Shown here: one piece after another, positions 1 through 7,585 of the stretch
How positions within the stretch are numbered: the first letter of the stretch is position 1
Layout of the letters: every line of letters begins with the position of its first letter
Assembly (NCBI GenBank): GCA_009918425.1
Contig: RGEC01000033.1
Span: 1-14,168 of the forward strand
DNA: 14,168 bases
Direction: 5' to 3'
DNA from: Bacteroidota bacterium
GTDB lineage: Bacteria; Bacteroidota; Bacteroidia; NS11-12g; UBA955
Position numbers and translations under genes: made by a program
The notes under the pieces: generated by a model
The model's input: only the letters and a program-made list of their open reading frames with translations
Told to the model about the DNA's origin: nothing
The model's database searches: none

Positions 1-371
1 ACAGATATCCGGAATATGCTGCCGGTATAACAGAAATTCACCACACCCAAAAAATAGACGCTCCAAGCGGAACAGCGATTTCGCTTGCTGAGGGAATCAT
101 AAAAGAAAACCTGTCTTTTGATAACTGGGAACTTTCCAACGAGGAAAAACAGGCTTTTGGCGGAAAAATCCCTATTCATGCTGTGCGCGAAAATGATGTT
201 CCGGGGACCCACACAATATCATGGAACAGTGCAATAGATAACATTTCAATAACGCATCTTGCCCACAACAGGCAAGGATTTGCAAAGGGTGCTGTTTTAG
301 CTGCCGAATGGATAATTGGAAAACAAGGTGTGTATTCCATGGAGGATATGCTTAATTTTGAGTCGATTTAA
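1..371 (+). CDS. dapB: 4-hydroxy-tetrahydrodipicolinate reductase, C-terminal part (5' end outside window)
   Basis: The open frame runs from the window edge (first whole codon at position 3) to TAA at 369-371, giving about 122 residues of the C-terminal half. The product reduces hydroxy-tetrahydrodipicolinate with NAD(P)H in the diaminopimelate/lysine pathway, in the cytoplasm. The family signature is visible: the two adjacent histidines and the lysine of EIHHTQKIDAPSGTA (codons from about 33), where the first His and the Lys are the known substrate-binding/catalytic pair and SGT binds the dicarboxylate. The C-terminal HLAHNRQGFAKGAVLAAEWI stretch is the usual DapB ending with helix formation for tetramerisation. 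An ATG at 183 is internal, not a start. Signal peptidase I follows after 15 bp, a gene order I know from other Bacteroidota, so the two are probably co-transcribed. Confidence 0.95.
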   Translation, partial: RYPEYAAGITEIHHTQKIDAPSGTAISLAEGIIKENLSFDNWELSNEEKQAFGGKIPIHAVRENDVPGTHTISWNSAIDNISITHLAHNRQGFAKGAVLAAEWIIGKQGVYSMEDMLNFESI

Positions 372-386
372 TCTAAATAGTTAAAT

Positions 387-1937
387 ATGGAATCTTATTC
401 ACTGGGCTTGTTTATGTTTATGTGGGCATTGGCTTTTGTGCTCACACGTATCGGTCTTTTCGTTATGTTTAAAAAGGCCGGACAGCCAGCCTGGACTGCA
501 TTTCTGCCCATCGTTAGCTGGTGGTACTGGATTAAACTGGTGGGAAGACCCTGGTGGTATATGATAGGCATGGTAATTCCTTGCATCAATATTTTGTTTA
601 GTTTTAACATCACCCTGGATTTGCTTAGAAGTTTTGGCCAATTCAAATTCTGGCAACATTTTACCGGTATACTTTTCACTTTTATATATCTCCCCATACT
701 GGCCATGCGCAAAGACCTCACGTTCATGGGCGCCGGCGGAGATCCGGAGTGGCGAAAAACCAACATCCCAAAACATTCAGGAACACGCGAATGGGCAGAT
801 GCCTTGCTTTTTGCAGCCTATGTTGCCGGTGGTATGAGAGCTTTGTTTTTTGATTTTTTTGTAATTCCCACCCCCAGTATGGAAGGTAACCTTAAAGTGG
901 GAGACTTTCTGGTGGTGAGTCGGGTTAAAGTGGGCATGCGAATACCTATGACGCCCATCACAGTACCTGTTATTGCGCACAAAGAACTGATGGGTTTTAC
1001 CGCTTTTTCAGACTATGTGCAACTTCCTTACATGCGCCTACCCGGATGGTACACCATAAAGAACAATGATGTGGTGGTGTTTAACTGGCCTGCCGATGGT
1101 GAAGAATTTCCGGTTGATAAAAAAGATAACTACGTAAAACGATGTGTCGGAATTCCCGGCGATTCGCTGAAAATTGTAAACAGTTCGGTAATGGTGAGAA
1201 AAGCAGGCGGCAAATGGGAAACCCTGGCTACAGTAGGCAAACAGCAGAAAAGGTACCTGATTTTGATGAATGAACCCATCAGCAGCGACTTTCTGGTAAG
1301 AAATGATCTTGGGGATTTTACCATCCCAATCAAAGCGGCCGAATATATCCAGGCAGCCGAAAAAAGAGGGAAAAAACTCATCCCCTACACTATTTTCACC
1401 TGGAAAGAGAACGTTGAGAATATCAAAAAAGATCCGGCTGTTGGCAGCATATTTGAGGACATTGTAGATGATGGCATGTCAGTTAGTCTTTTCCCCGACA
1501 CCACCAATAACCTCTATTTCAGACACAAGTGGTCATTGAATGATTATGGACCCATATACCTGCCAAAACGCGGAGAAACAATTACCCTGACAAAAGGTAA
1601 CTGGGACTGGTACAGACTGGCCATTAACAGATATGAAAAGGCAGGGATTACATGGGATGGTAATGGATTTGTGCAAGGAGATAATAAAGTAACTTCCTAC
1701 ACATTTAAATATGGCTACTACTGGATGATGGGAGATAACCGCTATAATAGTTCAGACAGCCGGTACTGGGGATACGTGCCCGAAGATCATGTAGTCGGAA
1801 AACCCCTGTTTACTTTCTTTAGTCTTAAAAAAGTAATTAAAATTGATGAAACCGGATTGCCCTATATCCATGACAATAATATGGAGTACGAAACCAAAGG
1901 TGTCCGATGGGATAAGATCTTCAGGGGAATAGAATAA
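387..1937 (+). CDS. lepB: Signal peptidase I with extended N-terminal membrane region and long internal insert
   Basis: 516 residues. The enzyme cleaves signal peptides from exported proteins at the outer face of the inner membrane, using a Ser-Lys dyad. The nucleophile motif PTPSMEGNLKVGD places Ser164 directly after a hydrophobic segment (about 139-160). The general base is Lys251 in NYVKRCVGIPGDS. The late box GDNRYNSSDSRYWG is at 449-462, followed by VPEDHVVGKP. Residues 1-110 are rich in Trp and hydrophobic residues and look like two or three membrane segments (about 8-28, 57-80, 92-107). About 200 residues separate Lys251 from the late box, far more than in E. coli LepB, as is usual in Bacteroidota. 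It lies 15 bp after dapB and 8 bp before the glycosyltransferase gene, with no visible promoter of its own, so I infer a shared operon. No Shine-Dalgarno site is seen. Confidence 0.95.
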   Translation: MESYSLGLFMFMWALAFVLTRIGLFVMFKKAGQPAWTAFLPIVSWWYWIKLVGRPWWYMIGMVIPCINILFSFNITLDLLRSFGQFKFWQHFTGILFTFIYLPILAMRKDLTFMGAGGDPEWRKTNIPKHSGTREWADALLFAAYVAGGMRALFFDFFVIPTPSMEGNLKVGDFLVVSRVKVGMRIPMTPITVPVIAHKELMGFTAFSDYVQLPYMRLPGWYTIKNNDVVVFNWPADGEEFPVDKKDNYVKRCVGIPGDSLKIVNSSVMVRKAGGKWETLATVGKQQKRYLILMNEPISSDFLVRNDLGDFTIPIKAAEYIQAAEKRGKKLIPYTIFTWKENVENIKKDPAVGSIFEDIVDDGMSVSLFPDTTNNLYFRHKWSLNDYGPIYLPKRGETITLTKGNWDWYRLAINRYEKAGITWDGNGFVQGDNKVTSYTFKYGYYWMMGDNRYNSSDSRYWGYVPEDHVVGKPLFTFFSLKKVIKIDETGLPYIHDNNMEYETKGVRWDKIFRGIE

Positions 1938-1945
1938 TTGCCCCA

Positions 1946-3376
1946 ATGCAGCGTATACTGAAGTTTCTGCAGGCGAATAAATTTACCCTGACGGGATTGT
2001 CTTTAGTATTTGCTGTCTGGTTTATTATTTACATAAAAAACCTTTCAGTTCCCATTATTCAGCAATGGGATGAGGCTCGAAATGCCGTAAACATGCAGGA
2101 AATGCTTCAGAATAAAAATTGGCTGATGCGTTACTTTCACGGCTCACCCGATACATGGGAATTAAAACCACCCATGCTCATTTGGTTTCAATGTATGTCC
2201 ACAAAACTTTTTGGCGTAACTGAATTTGGAATTCGTTTTCCCTCAGCCATGGCTGCTCTGGGCATTGCCTTTATTACATTTTTCTTACTGCTTAGTGAAA
2301 ATGTAAAACATATAACGGCAACTTTGAGCGCTATTACGGTCATTACGATGCCCGCAGCATTGCATCCGCATGGTTTTTTGTTTGGCGACCACGATGCTCT
2401 GCTCTGCTTTTTTCAGGCAGTGATGCTCACAGCCCAATATCGGTATTTTAAAAGCGGAAAGTCTAAATGGATTTGGCTTACGGCCGGTGCTTTTCTGATG
2501 GGCTGGCTTACCAAAAGCATCGCTATTTGTTTTGTATTGCCGGGTATCTGGATGTTGGGTGCATTAATTCCCGATTACAGAAAACGCATATTTTCCATTC
2601 ATCAGACACTTGCATTTTCTTCGGCAATTGGGGTGATTTTTATATACTATATGCTCCGAAACCATTATCAGCCGGGATACATAGATATGGTAAATCAGGA
2701 AGAATGGCTAGGGCGATTTGGAAAACATCCACAGGCCAATCATGATTTATTTTACTATTTAAAAGGATTTTACCATGACCGACTTAAGGGATTTGTGTTT
2801 CCTGTATTGTTGTCTATGCTATGGGCTATCGGCTCCCGGCAAAAATCCAATTTTCAGAAACTGGGATTTATGGTAATTATTTTCACGTTGCCTATCCTAA
2901 GCTTAAGCCAAAGTAAAAATTACTGGTATGATTTACCTTTATTATTTCCAATGGCTTTATGCATGGCATTGTTATTTGATTATATTTTGTTGTTTACCAA
3001 AAAACATCTTCCGAAAACCGAATTTTTTATCGGTATGTTTGCATTGTTTTTCATTATTAAAAATGCATGGAAAATATCTCAATCACATAACCATTTTGGG
3101 AACCCAAACAAAAAGGAAATACTTGTTCAACACTTAAAACAAGACAGGTTTGATAAAACCATAAAATATGGTGTTTTCTGCAATGCCTTTAATACCGATA
3201 TATTATTTTACCTCAATAACCTTAAGCGGCAAGGGTATTCATTTACTATCGTAGAAACATCTGCCGATCTACGTAAATACAACAAAGTTATGATGGCGAA
3301 AGAAGATGAGGAAGCCTGGAAAAAACAAAGGAGTGGGTCAATAGGAGAACCTGACCTGGAGATTTTCAGCCATTAA
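1946..3376 (+). CDS. ArnT/PMT-family membrane glycosyltransferase
   Basis: 476 residues and strongly hydrophobic, with about ten membrane segments, the first at about 15-31. It resembles the PMT_2/ArnT family of polyprenyl-phosphate-sugar transferases, which move a lipid-linked sugar onto an acceptor at the periplasmic side. The family signature is in the first periplasmic loop: WDEARNA with the acidic pair Asp42-Glu43, then WELKPPMLIW (71-80) with the conserved Lys-Pro-Pro, and RFPS at 97-100. The C-terminal ~90 residues (from about 390) are polar and probably form a small soluble domain. The protein is shorter than E. coli ArnT (about 550). Acceptor and sugar cannot be told from sequence; a lipid A, lipoprotein or O-glycosylation role is possible. 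It follows lepB by 8 bp and ends 9 bp from the convergent alanine dehydrogenase gene, with no terminator hairpin between. Confidence 0.85.
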   Translation: MQRILKFLQANKFTLTGLSLVFAVWFIIYIKNLSVPIIQQWDEARNAVNMQEMLQNKNWLMRYFHGSPDTWELKPPMLIWFQCMSTKLFGVTEFGIRFPSAMAALGIAFITFFLLLSENVKHITATLSAITVITMPAALHPHGFLFGDHDALLCFFQAVMLTAQYRYFKSGKSKWIWLTAGAFLMGWLTKSIAICFVLPGIWMLGALIPDYRKRIFSIHQTLAFSSAIGVIFIYYMLRNHYQPGYIDMVNQEEWLGRFGKHPQANHDLFYYLKGFYHDRLKGFVFPVLLSMLWAIGSRQKSNFQKLGFMVIIFTLPILSLSQSKNYWYDLPLLFPMALCMALLFDYILLFTKKHLPKTEFFIGMFALFFIIKNAWKISQSHNHFGNPNKKEILVQHLKQDRFDKTIKYGVFCNAFNTDILFYLNNLKRQGYSFTIVETSADLRKYNKVMMAKEDEEAWKKQRSGSIGEPDLEIFSH

Positions 3377-3385
3377 ACGTCCTTT

Positions 3386-4606
3386 TCAAAGAAACATGCC
3401 TGCCATCAAGTCTATGTCGTGGCAACGAATACCGAACTTATCGGCCAGGTCGCGGTTGGTAAGACTTCCTTTGTAAAGGTAGGTTCCCTTTCTTATTCCG
3501 GGTTTTAGACGCAGATAATCGGCAAAGCCACCTAGTGAGGCCATTTCGTCCAGCAGCGGGGTAAATACATTACTCAGTGCATAACTGGCTGTTCTGCTCA
3601 CCCTGCTGGCTATGTTGGGAACACAATAGTGTATCACATCGTGTTTTTTAAATACCGGTTTTTCGTGATTGGTAATATCGCTTGTTTCAAAATTTCCGCC
3701 TCGGTCTATGGCAACATCAATGATTACGCTATTGGGACGCATACGGCTAACCATCTCCTCGGTAATCACCACAGGGCTGCGGGCGCCTTTGCCCGAAAGC
3801 GCTCCAATTACAACATCGGCACTTTCCAATGCACTCAGCACCACGCGAGGTTGAATAGTACTTGTGTATAAATGGAAACCGAAACTTTTCTGGATTCTGC
3901 GCAAACGATACATTTTATTGTCAAAAACTTTCACATTGGCTCCAAGACCCAACGCTGCTTTGGTTGCAAATTCTCCCACGGCACCTGCACCAATTACAAC
4001 CACCTGCGTAGGGGGAACGCCCGCAAAACCACCCAGCAATTCGCCTTTGCCTATATGTGTATTATTGAGATATTCAGCTGCAATCAAAATACTGGCAGTA
4101 CCCGCAATCTCACTCATGGCGCGAATGATAGGCAGAGCACCGGAATCATCCTCAAGAAATTCATAAGCCATTGCATTGATGCGTTTATCCATCATTTTTC
4201 GCAACAAGCTTTCATCCAGCTGATTAATTTGCAAAGCAGAAATCAGCAATTGCCCCGGCCTCATCCAGTCGAGCTCCTTGTTTGTTGGAGGATCTACTTT
4301 TAAAATTATGTCGGAATCGTATACTTCCTTGGCTGTGTAAGCAATTTCAGCACCGCATTCGCTGTACTGAGCGTCAGAGAAATTTGCATTTCTTCCTGCA
4401 CCTGTTTCCAGTTTCAATTTATGACCATTAGAAACAAAATACTGAACCGCTGAAGGTGTTAACGGAACCCTATTCTCCTGAAAGGTAATTTCCTTCGGAA
4501 TACCAATTGAAAGTGAAGGAAAGCGGGGATCTTTTTTTATTGCCAACGGCAGTGTTTCCGCTTCTCCGGAAAACTTAACTGAACTGGAACTTAATTTCTT
4601 GGCCAT
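3386..4606 (-). CDS. ald: Alanine dehydrogenase / transhydrogenase-alpha family protein (Bacteroidota Gln-type)
   Basis: 406 residues. The expected reaction is NAD-dependent interconversion of L-alanine with pyruvate and ammonia in the cytoplasm. After a polar ~30-residue N-terminal extension come GIPKE (35-39), ENRVPLTP with the substrate-binding Arg46, and Lys103 in ILKVDPPT. The Rossmann nucleotide loop is GAGAVG (206-211), with the acidic Asp229 at the end of the second strand. IDVAIDRGG carries Asp301, and the C-terminal VPNIASRVSRTASYALSN block matches the AlaDH VANMPGAVPRTSTYAL block. Oddity: the position of the catalytic His (His96 in bacterial AlaDH, in FTYLHLA) reads LISALQ here, with Gln126 at the aligned site. 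From memory this substitution is common to the Bacteroidota branch. Overall motifs favour AlaDH over PntA, but activity on alanine is an inference. It is divergent from the lytic transglycosylase gene. Confidence 0.85.
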   Translation of the reverse strand: MAKKLSSSSVKFSGEAETLPLAIKKDPRFPSLSIGIPKEITFQENRVPLTPSAVQYFVSNGHKLKLETGAGRNANFSDAQYSECGAEIAYTAKEVYDSDIILKVDPPTNKELDWMRPGQLLISALQINQLDESLLRKMMDKRINAMAYEFLEDDSGALPIIRAMSEIAGTASILIAAEYLNNTHIGKGELLGGFAGVPPTQVVVIGAGAVGEFATKAALGLGANVKVFDNKMYRLRRIQKSFGFHLYTSTIQPRVVLSALESADVVIGALSGKGARSPVVITEEMVSRMRPNSVIIDVAIDRGGNFETSDITNHEKPVFKKHDVIHYCVPNIASRVSRTASYALSNVFTPLLDEMASLGGFADYLRLKPGIRKGTYLYKGSLTNRDLADKFGIRCHDIDLMAGMFL

Positions 4607-4687
4607 GAATTATCAACCTGTCCTAAATTATATACAATCACCCTAAGACTTAATCCTAACGGAATGTCAACCTGGCGTTGTTTTATA

Positions 4688-4695
4688 CAAAGATA
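4688..4695 (-). promoter_or_regulatory. Candidate -7 promoter element for alanine dehydrogenase gene
   Basis: On the minus strand the bases read TATCTTTG, an exact match to the Bacteroidota -7 consensus TAnnTTTG. A start site a few bases downstream would give a leader of roughly 75-80 bases to the ATG at 4606. I see no TTG -33 element at the usual 17-23 base spacing, so this rests on the -7 box and on its position in a divergent intergenic region. Confidence 0.4.
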
Positions 4696-4736
4696 ACAAT
4701 AATTTTCCTTTTGTATACGTTATTTATGGTACGCTT

Positions 4737-4768
4737 TTTGCGTAAATAATTCACGGACTTTAAATTCG
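4737..4768 (+). promoter_or_regulatory. Candidate Bacteroidota promoter for the lytic transglycosylase gene
   Basis: TTTG at 4737-4740 fits the -33 element. After a 20-base spacer, TAAATTCG at 4761-4768 matches the -7 consensus TAnnTTTG at seven of eight positions. Transcription would begin near 4772, about 14 bases before the ATG at 4786. The whole 4607-4785 gap is AT-rich and holds this element plus the minus-strand one; I see nothing else in it. Confidence 0.45.
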
Positions 4769-4785
4769 CTCAACTACCGAACACA

Positions 4786-6015
4786 ATGAAACTGCTACCT
4801 TCAAGGATATTAGGCTTTCTGACAGGACTATTTGCTACTGTTTCAGTTTTTGCGCAGGCGCCTATTGGTCCAACCATGGAAACAAACATGGATAAAATAG
4901 ACAGCATGACCCAGCTGTTGTATGAAAATATTCCTTCTCATGTTCCGCTAACAGATACTTTCAACCATAACCTTTTAAACAGCAATATTTTCACATCCCA
5001 GATGAGCCAACTGGGTAGCAGCATTTCCTTCCCATACAACCAACATGTGGCGTTGCACATTCGCTATCTGATGGCACAAAACAGTGCATTTTACGACATG
5101 TTGCACAAGCGCATGCAATTGTATTTCCCAATGTATGAACAAGTGCTTGACAGATACAATCTGCCACAGGAACTGAAATATGTCAGCATCATTGAAAGTC
5201 ATCTTAATCCCAACGCTGTAAGCTGGTGCGGAGCCACAGGCCTCTGGCAGTTTATGCCCTTTACCGGCAGAAGTATGGGCATGAGAATCGATTATGCCAT
5301 CGATGAGAGAAAGGGTGTTATTCAGAGTACAGAAAAAGCGTGTGAATATTTTAGGAATAGCTACAATATGTTTGGTGACTGGCTTATGGCAATCGCTTCC
5401 TACAACTGCGGTCCGGGGAACGTGCAGAGAGCAATAAATCGTTCCGGAGGGAAAAAAGATTTCTGGTCTATCATGCCCTTTCTTCCCAAAGAAACCCAGA
5501 ATTATGTTCCAAAATTCATTGCGGCAGCATACGTTTTGAGCTTCACAAAATACTCCACTTACAAGCACAACGAGCGATCGGCTTTATTGGTAAAAACTTC
5601 AATAGACAGTGCCATCAGCATGGGAACAATAGCGAGATATTTAAACATCCCTGAAGATGAGATTATCAGCTATAACCGAGAATTTTTAAAGAAAAGTACG
5701 CCTGCCGCTGAATCTCATTATCTGCTGTTACCTTATGATGTAAGTATGCAATTTATTGCGAGCCAGGACAGCATTTATGCATTTGCCAGAAGAGAAAAAG
5801 AGACCATAGAAGCCAGCAAGCCTGCATACGTTCAAAAATGGGTTCCTGCCTATCACAAAGTAACCCGCGGCCAAACACTCTACAGCATAGCGAAACGTTA
5901 TGGTGTGACTGTAAAGCAAATCAAGGCATGGAATGGATTAAGAACAAATACTGCACCACTAGGTCGCACACTTATTATCTACAAATTGCAATGGGTAAAT
6001 ACCCGTCAGGGCTGA
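4786..6015 (+). CDS. mltD: MltD-like lytic murein transglycosylase with one C-terminal LysM
   Basis: 409 residues. It cleaves the MurNAc-GlcNAc bond of peptidoglycan with formation of 1,6-anhydromuramic acid, in the periplasm. A signal peptide (about 1-25) ends in VFAQA, a typical signal peptidase I site; no lipobox Cys is present. The SLT/lysozyme-like domain spans about 105-245: catalytic Glu137 in SIIESHLNPNA, then GATGLWQFMP (149-158), and the IASYNCGPGNVQRA block (203-216). A linker of about 110 residues leads to one LysM domain (about 356-399, YHKVTRGQTLYSIAKRYGV) that binds GlcNAc chains. E. coli MltD is a lipoprotein with more LysM copies, so the symbol is by similarity only. It is first in a run with the DUF4837, purN and YkuD genes, with the next start about 60 bp away. 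Confidence 0.93.
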   Translation: MKLLPSRILGFLTGLFATVSVFAQAPIGPTMETNMDKIDSMTQLLYENIPSHVPLTDTFNHNLLNSNIFTSQMSQLGSSISFPYNQHVALHIRYLMAQNSAFYDMLHKRMQLYFPMYEQVLDRYNLPQELKYVSIIESHLNPNAVSWCGATGLWQFMPFTGRSMGMRIDYAIDERKGVIQSTEKACEYFRNSYNMFGDWLMAIASYNCGPGNVQRAINRSGGKKDFWSIMPFLPKETQNYVPKFIAAAYVLSFTKYSTYKHNERSALLVKTSIDSAISMGTIARYLNIPEDEIISYNREFLKKSTPAAESHYLLLPYDVSMQFIASQDSIYAFARREKETIEASKPAYVQKWVPAYHKVTRGQTLYSIAKRYGVTVKQIKAWNGLRTNTAPLGRTLIIYKLQWVNTRQG

Positions 6016-6076
6016 TTTCGCTTTTAATAATTTACCTGTGACAATTTATTTGGGTTAATGTGTGAAATTTGCTGCA

Positions 6077-6985
6077 ATGAAATTTCGCATAGTTTCTTTG
6101 GTTGTTTTTATTTCGGTTATATCATCCTGCGTAAAAAAGGAACCTACTGAATTTCTCCCCACCGAGGGTTCTCCTGCTGAAGTACTTATAGTGACGAATG
6201 AAGAACAACAAGATGTTGTGAAATCCTATTTTGAAACTAAGTTTAATCGGTTTTCTCCCACCCTCCTTAAAGCTGAACAAGCGGAAAAGCAGGAATTTGA
6301 ACCCTCATTACAATTCTGGTTTGGGCGTCCGGAGAGTATTGATGGCATTGAAAAACAAGCACCGCTTATTTTAGTATTGGAAATAGCTGAAAAAAAAGTT
6401 GGTAAATACAGTAGTCAGCTGGTTAAAAAAGAGCCCATTAAAACTATTAACGGCCGTGGATTTCAATTGTATATATACAAAGACATATGGGCTGAAAAAC
6501 AAACTGTCATTCGCTGTGAAACAAATTCACTGACGGAAGATTTTAATTCACTGACCCAGATACTGGAAAAAGAATTCCTCGAAAACGAGCTTCAACAGGG
6601 TCTGCCCGGCAACTTGATGCCCAATGAATACTGTGATAGTATAAGCCGTTTAATTCAAGGCAAGTACGGATTTTCATTTGCCTTTCCACCCCAGTTCAAG
6701 CTTGAATTCAGTAATCCTGAGGTTGTATGGCTTTGGCAGGAAACACCCAGATTCTATCGGCATGTATTCATTAATATTTTCAGCGACTCATTACCGATTG
6801 ACAATCCGGATAAGGCAAAAGCAAACCGGAACTATTTCACCGGTAAATATGTAAAAAACACGGAAGGAACCCGTGTGGCGGTGAGCGAAAGTGCGCTGTT
6901 TCCACTGATTTGGGAAAACAATGTTAAAATGGGAAAAAACACCGTCAATATTCTGCGCGGTTGGTATACAGAAGAAGGGCATTAA
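6077..6985 (+). CDS. DUF4837-family lipoprotein, apparently missing the usual C-terminus
   Basis: 302 residues from ATG 6077; a GTG at 6062 would add five. I chose ATG because it gives a compact lipoprotein signal, MKFRIVSLVVFISVISSC, with the lipidated Cys at residue 18. The mature part starts with polar KKEPTEF residues. Recognisable family features are EVLIVTN near the N-terminus, the central DIWAEKQTVIRCE segment, and the late VVWLWQETPRFYRHVFIN, FTGKYVKNTEGTRVAV and ILRGW blocks. These resemble Bacteroidota DUF4837 proteins, whose function is unknown. Family members I recall continue about 45 residues after RGLW with a GGPFVS...EGFVYAP...KRD block. This protein stops at RGWYTEEGH, two bases before purN. 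Either this lineage has a shorter form or the 3' end was deleted. The envelope location is inferred from the lipobox. Confidence 0.72.
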   Translation: MKFRIVSLVVFISVISSCVKKEPTEFLPTEGSPAEVLIVTNEEQQDVVKSYFETKFNRFSPTLLKAEQAEKQEFEPSLQFWFGRPESIDGIEKQAPLILVLEIAEKKVGKYSSQLVKKEPIKTINGRGFQLYIYKDIWAEKQTVIRCETNSLTEDFNSLTQILEKEFLENELQQGLPGNLMPNEYCDSISRLIQGKYGFSFAFPPQFKLEFSNPEVVWLWQETPRFYRHVFINIFSDSLPIDNPDKAKANRNYFTGKYVKNTEGTRVAVSESALFPLIWENNVKMGKNTVNILRGWYTEEGH

Positions 6986-6987
6986 GC

Positions 6988-7554
6988 ATGAAATCCATTG
7001 TAATTTTTGCATCGGGTAGTGGTACCAATGCCGAAAACATTATACGCCATTACGCTGAATGTCCAAAAGCCCGTGTAACTGCTATTTTCTGCAACAAACC
7101 AGGAGCAGGAGTTATAGCTCGTGCCCAAAAATGGTCGGTACCCGTGGTACTCTTCACCAGGGAAAATTGCCAGCAGGAAGGTTTTCTGGATGAACAACTC
7201 AATCTATACAGGCCTGATGTAATAGTACTTGCCGGATTTCTATGGCTTTTTCCTGAGCGACTTGTGAAGAAATACCGTAATACTATACTAAACATTCACC
7301 CTGCCCTACTGCCTTCCTATGGTGGTAAAGGCATGTATGGCGATAATGTTCACCGTGCAGTTTTAGAAAACGGGGAAAAGACTCATGGAATTACAATTCA
7401 TATGGTTAATGAAAAATATGATGAAGGAGAAATAATTCTGCAAGAGTCGTTCGCTGTGGAGCCTGATGAAACCATGGATTCGTTAACCGATAAAATCCAT
7501 AAGCTGGAATTTTTACATTACCCGAAAGCTATTTCAAAGATTTTAGGTATTTAA
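6988..7554 (+). CDS. purN: Phosphoribosylglycinamide formyltransferase (GAR transformylase)
   Basis: 188 residues. The enzyme moves a formyl group from 10-formyltetrahydrofolate to glycinamide ribonucleotide, the third step of purine synthesis, in the cytoplasm. The phosphate-binding loop FASGSGTNAENII is at 7-19. The catalytic triad is complete: Asn102 and His104 in LNIHPALLPS, and Asp145 in NEKYDEGEI. His138 lies in GITIHMV. Length matches the family (about 190-210). The frame stays open upstream to a TTG at 6961, but that extension overlaps the DUF4837 gene and adds MVYRRRALS, which is not family-like. The ATG at 6988, two bases after the preceding stop, gives the normal MKSIVIFASGSG start. 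The close spacing implies co-transcription and perhaps translational coupling with the lipoprotein gene. Confidence 0.96.
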   Translation: MKSIVIFASGSGTNAENIIRHYAECPKARVTAIFCNKPGAGVIARAQKWSVPVVLFTRENCQQEGFLDEQLNLYRPDVIVLAGFLWLFPERLVKKYRNTILNIHPALLPSYGGKGMYGDNVHRAVLENGEKTHGITIHMVNEKYDEGEIILQESFAVEPDETMDSLTDKIHKLEFLHYPKAISKILGI

Positions 7555-7585
7555 TACGTTATCCGTTTAATAAACAATTAAAATT

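Noticed and set aside
4975..5568. 197-codon reading frame antisense to the lytic transglycosylase
   Set aside because: It lies wholly within a gene with clear catalytic motifs, and its translation is Cys/His-rich with no recognisable domain, as expected of a shadow frame.
6045..6071. TTTATTTG and GAAATTTG as -7 boxes for the DUF4837 gene
   Set aside because: Each has one mismatch to TAnnTTTG in an AT-rich stretch, and neither has a TTG at the proper -33 spacing.
7565..7575. GTTTAATAAAC palindrome before the YkuD gene
   Set aside because: An 11-base AT-rich symmetry with a one-base centre is expected by chance, and there is only one copy.
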